A stretch of 64,000 nucleotides of DNA from Microvirga subterranea (GTDB lineage: Bacteria > Pseudomonadota > Alphaproteobacteria > Rhizobiales > Beijerinckiaceae): the NCBI RefSeq assembly GCF_003350535.1, contig NZ_QQBB01000001.1, positions 358,727 through 422,726 on the forward strand, given 5' to 3'. This document shows positions 58,583 through 64,000 of the stretch, one piece after another; position 1 is the stretch's first letter, and every line of letters starts with the position of its first letter. Both the position numbers and the translations under genes were made by a program. The notes below the pieces were generated by a model, which saw only the letters and a list, made by a program, of their open reading frames with translations, made no database searches and was not told the DNA's origin.

Positions 58583-59326
58583 TCACCCGAACCGGTGCAG
58601 GGCGCTGCCGTAGGTCTTGAGCCAGGCCTCCGCCTCGTCGGTGCGCGGGCAGAGCTGGTGGGTGAGCTTCCAGAACCGGTGCGAGTGGTTGAGCTCGCGC
58701 AGGTGCGCCACCTCGTGGGCCGCCAGATAGTCGAGCACGAAGGGCGGGGCCATGATCAGGCGCCAGGAGAAGCTGAGCGCCCCCGTGGCCGAGCAGGAGC
58801 CCCACCGGCTCTTGGTGTCGCGCACGGTGATCCGCTTGGCGGTCACGCCCAGCGCGGCCGTGTGGCGCTTCACGGCGGCCGCGAAGTCGCGCTTGGCCTC
58901 GGCCTCCAGGAAATCCTGCACCCGGCGGGTCACATGGGCGATGTCGCCGGTTACGGCGATGATCGGCTGGCCCTCGGGATCGCGGGCGGCCTGGGTTGTT
59001 CCCCTAATGTTCGACCAATGAACGACGCGGTGCGGCACCCCGCGCAGGGGCACCAGCGAGCCGGGCTGGAACAGGACGCGCTCCGGCACCTTGGCGAGGC
59101 GCGTGGCGATCCAGCCGCCGTGGCTGTCGGCGAATTTCTGGGCAAGGCCCACATCGGTCCGCTCAGGGATCGTCAGCACGACCTCCCCGGTCGCGTTGGA
59201 CACGCGCAGGGTGATCCGCTTGGCGGTCGGGCGGCGCTTCAGGGCGACCTTGAAAGCCTGACCGTCGTGGGAAACCTTGAGATAGGGAGGGTCCGCAGGA
59301 ACGCGGCGGAACAGGGCGAATCTCAT
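58583..59326 (-). CDS. YgjP-like (SprT/M48-type) metal-dependent hydrolase
   Basis: 247 residues. The zinc-binding motif HEVAH is in AAHEVAHLRELNHSHRFW, with a third possible ligand at the following His. The N-terminal half has the family pattern KRRPTAKRITLRVSNATGEV, and SRWGSCSATGALSFSWRLI is the diagnostic YgjP/DUF45 block. These proteins are thought to be peptidases or partners of restriction systems, but no restriction genes are nearby. The start is ATG 59326; upstream in-frame extension is antisense to the PHA depolymerase gene. Confidence 0.9.
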   Translation of the reverse strand: MRFALFRRVPADPPYLKVSHDGQAFKVALKRRPTAKRITLRVSNATGEVVLTIPERTDVGLAQKFADSHGGWIATRLAKVPERVLFQPGSLVPLRGVPHRVVHWSNIRGTTQAARDPEGQPIIAVTGDIAHVTRRVQDFLEAEAKRDFAAAVKRHTAALGVTAKRITVRDTKSRWGSCSATGALSFSWRLIMAPPFVLDYLAAHEVAHLRELNHSHRFWKLTHQLCPRTDEAEAWLKTYGSALHRFG

Positions 59327-59402
59327 GTCCGCAATCTGCCCCGCCGGGTCGTTTTTGTCAGCGCAGCCGTTTGCCGCTGCCGTGAACCTATCCGGAACGG
59401 GC

Positions 59403-60677
59403 TTAGGCTCTTGACGCCCTCCGCGGGGCTGGTTCTCGATCGGCCGCCTGGGCGTGATTCTGAATGAATTCAACGATTCGAGGAGCGATTTCAGCCCGGA
59501 AACGAGAACCGTTGAAGACGCCATAGTGCCCGACGCCCTTCTGCAGATGGTAGAGCTTCTTGTCCGCCGGCAGATTAGGCGTCAGATCGAGCGCTGCCAA
59601 GGTCTGGCCGACGCCCGAGATGTCGTCCCGCTCGCCCTCGATCGCCATGATGGCGCAGCGGCGGATCGCCATGAGGTCCACCGGCTCGCCCCGGTGCAGC
59701 ATCTCGCCCTTGGGCAGCTCGTGCCGGACGAACACCTTCTCGACCGTCTGGAGGTAGAACTCGGCCGTCAGGTCCATGACGGCGAGGTACTCGTCGTAGA
59801 AGTCCCGGTGCTTCTCGGCCGAATCGCCGTCGCCGTCGACCAGGTGGTTGAACATCTCCCAATGGGCCGTCAGGTGCCGGTCGATGTTCATGGCCATGAA
59901 GCCGGACAGCTGCAGGAAGCCCGGATAGACGTCGCGCCAGAAGCCGGGATTGCCCGGGGGTACCTTGGTGATGCAGTGGTTCCGGAACCACTCGATGCCG
60001 CGCTCCTCCGCCAGCTGGTTGACCGCGGTGGGGGAGCGGCGGGTGTCGATGGGGCCGCCCATCAGGATCATGGACCGGGGCGTGCGCGGGTCGTTCTCGG
60101 CCTCCATGCGGGCGATGGCGGCGACCACCGGCACGGCCGGCTGGCACACGGCCATGACGTGGAGATCCGGCCCGAAGGTCCGGAACATGTCCTTGAGGTA
60201 GTCGATGTAGTCGTCCAGGTCGAAGGCGCCCTCGGCCAGCGGGACGGTGCGGGCGTCGGCCCAGTCGGTGATCATCACCTGGTGGGTCGGCAGGAAGGTC
60301 TCGACGGTGCCGCGCAGGAGGGTGGCGTAGTGCCCGGACATCGGGGCCACGATCAGGAGCTTCGGCTGGGTGGCGGCGGGACCCGATTCGCGGTCGAAGG
60401 CGATCACGTCGCAGAAGGGGCTCGACCAGACGATCCGCTCGGTGACCGCCACCTCCTCGCCGTCGACCAGGGTTGTGGCGAGGCCGAATTCCGGCTTGCC
60501 ATAGCGCCGGGTCGTCCGCTCGAACAATTCGCAAGTCGCCGTGACGGTGCGTCCATAGGGAGTGTCGGCCAAAGGATTGCCGGGAATCTCGAACAAGGAC
60601 TTCGTTGCACTGGAGGCTACGCGGGCCGGCCCTAGCAACCAATGGGCCGTCTCATACCAATAATATGAAAAGTTCAT
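59403..60677 (-). CDS. phaZ: Intracellular polyhydroxyalkanoate depolymerase
   Basis: 424 residues, cytoplasmic. The start MNFSYYWYETAHWLLGPAR is typical of the family. The nucleophile is a cysteine in VMAVCQPAVPV, replacing the usual lipase-box serine, as in other intracellular PHB depolymerases. The C-terminal His is in LQKGVGHYGVFNG. It mobilises stored polyhydroxybutyrate to hydroxybutyrate, feeding C2 units to the glyoxylate shunt. The ATG at 60677 is chosen because the family begins there. It is divergent from regB with 240 bases between the start codons. Confidence 0.95.
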   Translation of the reverse strand: MNFSYYWYETAHWLLGPARVASSATKSLFEIPGNPLADTPYGRTVTATCELFERTTRRYGKPEFGLATTLVDGEEVAVTERIVWSSPFCDVIAFDRESGPAATQPKLLIVAPMSGHYATLLRGTVETFLPTHQVMITDWADARTVPLAEGAFDLDDYIDYLKDMFRTFGPDLHVMAVCQPAVPVVAAIARMEAENDPRTPRSMILMGGPIDTRRSPTAVNQLAEERGIEWFRNHCITKVPPGNPGFWRDVYPGFLQLSGFMAMNIDRHLTAHWEMFNHLVDGDGDSAEKHRDFYDEYLAVMDLTAEFYLQTVEKVFVRHELPKGEMLHRGEPVDLMAIRRCAIMAIEGERDDISGVGQTLAALDLTPNLPADKKLYHLQKGVGHYGVFNGSRFRAEIAPRIVEFIQNHAQAADREPAPRRASRA

Positions 60678-60917
60678 ACAAATCCCCACGAACGGTCGGG
60701 CGCCCGGTTTTCCCTCACTGCCAGCGAGTTTGAGCTTATTCTCCAACCAGAGGGTTAAGATGAAAGTTCCAAAACGGTTTTGCAATGCTGTTAAGCCTGA
60801 AAAGCCGGTTTCTCATGCTTTAGACGAACGTCCGGCGACCTTTCAGGGCAGGAGTTAGGAAAATCCTGCCCGTCCGGTTGCTTGGCGAATGCTCCGATCA
60901 CCCTATCCTGTCTGTCC

Positions 60918-62297
60918 ATGGTTGAGATCAGACCCAAGAACGTCACGCGCAACGCCCGGCAGCTGCGGCTCGACACCCTGGTGCGGCTGCGCTGGCTGGC
61001 GATCGTCGGCCAGGCTGCGGCCGTGACCGGGGTGCGGTTCGGCCTCGGCTTCCCGCTCCCCTTCGGGCTGTGCTTCCTGGTGATCGCGGCCTCGGTCTGG
61101 GTCAACCTGCTGCTGCGAATCCAATTCCCCGCGAGCCACCGGCTCAGCGATAACGCCGCGACGGTCCTGCTGGCCTTCGACATCCTGCAGCTCGGAGCCC
61201 TGCTCTACCTGACCGGCGGGCTCGAGAACCCCTTCGCCATGCTGTTCCTGGCGCCCGTCCTGATCTCGGCGACAGCCCTGAAGCCGGAGCGGACCCTGGG
61301 GCTCGGCCTCCTGGCGGTGGGCTCCGCCAGCCTGCTGGTCCTGGCGCACCGCCCCCTGCCCTGGTTCCCGGGGCAGAGCTTCACCCTGCCGTTCCTCTAC
61401 GTGTCGGGGATCTGGACCGCGATCCTTCTCGGCACGGCCTTCACGGGGATCTACGCCTGGCGGGTGGCCGAGGAGGCGCGTCAGCTGGCGCAGGCGCTGG
61501 CCGCCACCGAGCTGGTCCTCGCCCGCGAGCAGCATCTCTCCCAGCTCGACGGCCTGGCGGCCGCGGCCGCCCACGAGCTCGGCACGCCGCTCGCCACCAT
61601 CGCGCTCGTGGCCAAGGAGCTCAACCACACCCTCGGCCGGGACGGTCCCGTGGCGGACGACCTCAAGCTCCTGCGCGAGCAGGTGGAGCGCTGCCGGACG
61701 ATCCTGACCAAGCTCACCTCCATGGGGCAGGAGCAGGGCGGCTTCCTGGAAACCGTGTCCTTGAGCCATCTGGTGGAGGAGATCGTGGCGCCGCAGCGGG
61801 CGCTGGGCCTCGACATCGAGGTGATCGCCAGGGGCGACGGGCCCGAGCCCATGGGGCACAAGAACCCGGGCGTGATCTACGGCCTGTCCAACATCCTCGA
61901 CAACGCGGCCGACTTCGCGGCGAGCCGGGTGACGGTGGAGGCGTGCTGGTCGCCTCACGAGGTTTTCATCGAGATCCGGGATGACGGCCCAGGTTACGCA
62001 CCCGATATTCTTCTCAGGGTCGGAGAGCCTTACGTGACCACCCGGAGCGCCGCGCAGCGCTCGGAGACGGACGAGGAGGACGGCGGTTCGGGACTGGGCC
62101 TGGGGCTGTTCATCGCCAAGACGCTGATCGAGCGTTCGGGCGCCCAGCTCACCCTGACCAACGCGGCTCCGCCCGCCTCCGGCGCCATCGCGCGGATCGT
62201 TTGGCCGCGTCACGCGTTTGATCGAGGTGCGGCAATTTCGCCGCAGGGGGCCCCTGCCGGGACCCTCAAAGAACAGGGGAGGAATTCCCATATGTAG
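60918..62297 (+). CDS. regB: RegB/ActS/PrrB-type redox-sensing histidine kinase
   Basis: 459 residues, about six membrane helices (25-180). The quinone-binding loop GGLENPF (100-106), the phospho-acceptor H219 in AHELGTPLATIAL, the redox cysteine C259 in EQVERCRTIL, and the ATP-binding blocks NILDNAADFA and GSGLGLGLFIAK are all present. In alphaproteobacteria this kinase responds to the ubiquinone pool and oxygen, controlling respiration, nitrogen and carbon fixation genes. Its partner regulator follows 57 bases after the stop. The start is ATG 60918. Confidence 0.96.
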   Translation: MVEIRPKNVTRNARQLRLDTLVRLRWLAIVGQAAAVTGVRFGLGFPLPFGLCFLVIAASVWVNLLLRIQFPASHRLSDNAATVLLAFDILQLGALLYLTGGLENPFAMLFLAPVLISATALKPERTLGLGLLAVGSASLLVLAHRPLPWFPGQSFTLPFLYVSGIWTAILLGTAFTGIYAWRVAEEARQLAQALAATELVLAREQHLSQLDGLAAAAAHELGTPLATIALVAKELNHTLGRDGPVADDLKLLREQVERCRTILTKLTSMGQEQGGFLETVSLSHLVEEIVAPQRALGLDIEVIARGDGPEPMGHKNPGVIYGLSNILDNAADFAASRVTVEACWSPHEVFIEIRDDGPGYAPDILLRVGEPYVTTRSAAQRSETDEEDGGSGLGLGLFIAKTLIERSGAQLTLTNAAPPASGAIARIVWPRHAFDRGAAISPQGAPAGTLKEQGRNSHM

Positions 62298-62354
62298 GAA
62301 GGGCGTAAAGGCCCGCCTTCAAAGGAGTTTTTCCGAATGCAAGGAGATGTTCTG

Positions 62355-62912
62355 ATGGCCGACGCGCCCCTGGCGTTCGAAGATCGGGCCGACAAGAGCC
62401 TCTTGATCGTGGACGACGATCGTCCGTTCTCGACCCGTCTCGCCCGCGCCATGGAAACGCGCGGCTATGAGGTCCGCGTCGCCGAGAGCGTCGCCGACGG
62501 CCTTGCGGCGATCGAGGCGGATGCGCCCGCCTTCGCGGTGATCGACATGCGGCTCGGCGACGGCAACGGCCTCGACGTGATCGAGCGCCTCAAGAACCGC
62601 CGTCCCGACGCCCGCGGCGTCATCCTCACGGGCTACGGCAACATCGCCACCGCCGTGACCGCCGTGAAGATGGGCGCCTTCGACTACCTGGCGAAGCCCG
62701 CCGACGCCGACGAGATCCATGCCGCCCTGATGGCCCAGCCCGGGGAACGGGCGACCCCGCCCGAAAACCCGATGTCCGCGGACCGGGTACGCTGGGAGCA
62801 CATCCAGCGGGTCTACGAACTGTGCGGCCGCAACGTCTCCGAGACGGCGCGCCGGCTCAACATGCACCGCCGCACCCTTCAGCGGATCCTCGCGAAGCGC
62901 GCTCCGCGCTGA
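62355..62912 (+). CDS. regA: RegA/ActR/PrrA-type response regulator
   Basis: About 185 residues. Receiver domain with phospho-acceptor D64 in FAVIDMRLGDG and K114 in YLAKPADADE, then a Pro-rich linker and a Fis-type helix-turn-helix (GRNVSETARRLNMHRRTLQR), the complete layout of RegA. It is activated by the RegB kinase. Start choice: ATG 62355 is preceded by AAGGAG, but ATG 62337 six codons earlier has its own AAAGGAG, so two in-frame start sites may both be used. Confidence 0.95.
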   Translation: MADAPLAFEDRADKSLLIVDDDRPFSTRLARAMETRGYEVRVAESVADGLAAIEADAPAFAVIDMRLGDGNGLDVIERLKNRRPDARGVILTGYGNIATAVTAVKMGAFDYLAKPADADEIHAALMAQPGERATPPENPMSADRVRWEHIQRVYELCGRNVSETARRLNMHRRTLQRILAKRAPR

Positions 62913-62922
62913 CGATCCCCTT

Positions 62923-63420
62923 CTACAGGCGCCCGTCCGGAACCCCGTCCGGATCGGCAAGCGCGTGCAGCAGGGATGCGGCCGCGTGGGCGAAGCGCAG
63001 GGTCACGGCCTTGCGGCGCGCGCCCGCGAGCGGGTGATGGGCCGCCTCGCGCATGATCGCCGCTCCGAAGCTGTCCGCCAGGATGAGCCCGCGATCCTCG
63101 GGCAGGATGTCGAACGGCACCGTCTCGGGCACGGCGAAATAGAACCGGTCGCAGAAATCCTCGTAATCCGGCCACTTCCTGTCGGCCCGGAAGTCGGCGA
63201 CGCTCGACTTGATCTCCACGATGGTGAGCGCGCCGCCCGGCGCGAGCGCGATGATGTCCGCGCGCCGGCCGTTGGCGAGGGTGAATTCCGGAATGGTCAC
63301 GTGGCCGAGCTGCGCGAACAGGCGACGCACGCCGCGCTGGACGCCCGCCGCGACGGGGGACTGGCGGCCGTCGGTCAGGATGGGGGCTTGCGGCTTCAGG
63401 AGGGCGGGCGAATCGGACAT
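62923..63420 (-). CDS. MmcB-family DNA repair protein
   Basis: 165 residues. A PD-(D/E)XK-like nuclease core with ADIIALAPGGALTIVEIKSS, in which D and the EIK lysine fit the catalytic pattern, then KWPDYEDFCDRFYFAVP. In Caulobacter MmcB is a damage-induced protein needed for mitomycin C tolerance. No LexA box of the GTTC-N7-GTTC type was seen upstream. It converges with regA and is divergent from the DUF4142 gene. Confidence 0.9.
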   Translation of the reverse strand: MSDSPALLKPQAPILTDGRQSPVAAGVQRGVRRLFAQLGHVTIPEFTLANGRRADIIALAPGGALTIVEIKSSVADFRADRKWPDYEDFCDRFYFAVPETVPFDILPEDRGLILADSFGAAIMREAAHHPLAGARRKAVTLRFAHAAASLLHALADPDGVPDGRL

Positions 63421-63546
63421 GGCCCCGAGAGTACCCGCCGCAGAGCCCGCCGCAACGGCGGCATTGTCGCGCTTGCGCCGGAGGCGGCCTCGAGAAACAT
63501 CCATGCTCAAGCTGAAACAATGGGTGGCGGCCGAAGTTGGGTCCAG

Positions 63547-63594
63547 GCGCATCGTGCGGAAAAATGACCTCGGTTTTCCGCTTCGACGATGCGC
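63547..63594. repeat. 48-bp nested palindrome, Hyphomicrobiales-type dispersed repeat
   Basis: Outer arms GCGCATCGT (63547-63555) and ACGATGCGC (63586-63594) match perfectly, and so do the inner arms CGGAAAA (63557-63563) and TTTTCCG (63574-63580). This AGCGCATCGTGCGGAAAA-type palindrome is one I know as a common dispersed repeat in this order. Here it sits between two divergent promoters and may influence them. Confidence 0.7.
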
Positions 63595-63667
63595 TGCTTT
63601 AGCGGCCGGGCGAGCGCCTTCGGGCGTATCGCGGCGGAGCCGCACTTTCAGGGACAAGGAGACACCC

Positions 63668-64000
63668 ATGGATCGCCGCATCCTTCTGGCGGGCATCGCC
63701 TCGCTCGCCATCATGCCCGCCCTCGCCCAGACCGGCGGGGTCCCCGCCACGCAGCAGCCGGGCGCAGCCTCCGGTGCGCGCATGAACCAGGCGAACGGCC
63801 AGATGAGCCAGGCCGACATGCAGCACATGCAGCAGACCATGCAGCTCGGCATGGTGGCGCTCGAGACAAGCCGCATCGCGATGCAGAAGGCCCAGAATCC
63901 CGAGCTCAAGCAGTTCGCCCAGTTCGAGGTGCAGGAGCAGACGACCCTGTCGGAAGTGCTCCGGTCCATGATGGAGCCGGCCGCCACCGCCGCGACGTCC
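63668..64000 (+). CDS. DUF4142 domain secreted protein (3' end missing)
   Basis: 111 codons before the window edge. A signal peptide (about 1-21, MDRRILLAGIASLAIMPALA-Q) is followed by a low-complexity linker rich in Gln, Met and Ala (MNQANGQMSQADMQHMQQ). The first helix of a DUF4142 four-helix bundle then begins (LGMVALETSRIAMQKAQNPELK). The family is periplasmic and ferritin-like in fold but has no assigned function. AAGGAG precedes the ATG at 63668. A Met/Gln/His-rich linker could bind metals, which is speculative. Confidence 0.88.
   Translation, partial: MDRRILLAGIASLAIMPALAQTGGVPATQQPGAASGARMNQANGQMSQADMQHMQQTMQLGMVALETSRIAMQKAQNPELKQFAQFEVQEQTTLSEVLRSMMEPAATAATS

Overview
The window is about 64 kb of high-GC chromosomal DNA with densely packed genes, almost all core or near-core. 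Gene content and order point to an alphaproteobacterium of the Hyphomicrobiales (Rhizobiales). The evidence includes a hemC-hemD-Mic60-hemY cluster divergent from tsaD-gpsA, a rsmB-heparinase-purH string, a RegB/RegA (ActS/ActR) redox pair, an MmcB protein, an ECF41 sigma factor and a glycerol ABC importer of the glpSTPQUV type. Isocitrate lyase is present. A Methylobacteriaceae relative such as Microvirga would fit, but that placement is inference. I see no prophage, CRISPR array, transposase, rRNA or plasmid replication gene.

Layout. 1-6 kb: the end of an OsmF-like glycine-betaine binding protein, then aceA with DUF4170, divergent from a RamB/ScfR-like regulator across an operator-rich gap, then a TerB/amidotransferase/GNAT operon. 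6-13.5 kb: a single-domain response regulator, then a large FecR-TPR-barrel surface protein directly followed by a CHASE2 adenylate cyclase, then a cation diffusion facilitator. 13.6-19.7 kb: the complete glycerol importer operon on the minus strand. 20-21.6 kb: a small secreted protein, a roughly 850-base gene-free stretch with two orphan plus-strand terminators, and four tRNA genes (Thr-Ala-Gly-Asp, minus strand). 21.7-32 kb: the heme cluster (minus) facing tsaD-gpsA-EVE-acs (plus).

32-45 kb: L,D-transpeptidase, cyclopropane fatty acid synthase, ECF41 sigma with its AhpD-like partner, SdhAF4 facing htpX, then rsmB, heparinase, purH, PAP2 phosphatase, recX, GNAT, DUF1345 and OsmC. 45-51 kb: a palindromic repeat cluster, a TRAP transporter operon, and a radical-SAM/UdgX DNA repair pair. 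51-64 kb: Na+/H+ antiporter, class A PBP, Bcr/CflA efflux pump, a membrane spermidine-synthase-like protein, a YgjP-type metalloprotein, intracellular PHA depolymerase, RegB/RegA, MmcB, and the start of a DUF4142 secreted protein.

Themes. Carbon handling recurs: glyoxylate shunt, acetyl-CoA synthetase, glycerol import, GpsA and PHA mobilisation. Redox and stress responses also recur: RegBA, ECF41/AhpD, OsmC and DNA repair. The least explained parts are four. (1) A FecR-TPR-barrel protein is paired with a CHASE2 cyclase, which could be an envelope-to-cAMP signalling unit. (2) A fused UdgX-type protein has lost every iron-sulfur cysteine but kept the cross-linking histidine motif. (3) The glycerol importer ATPases are degenerate in a complementary way, predicting one working and one dead ATP site. 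(4) The tRNA-proximal gap carries orphan terminators.
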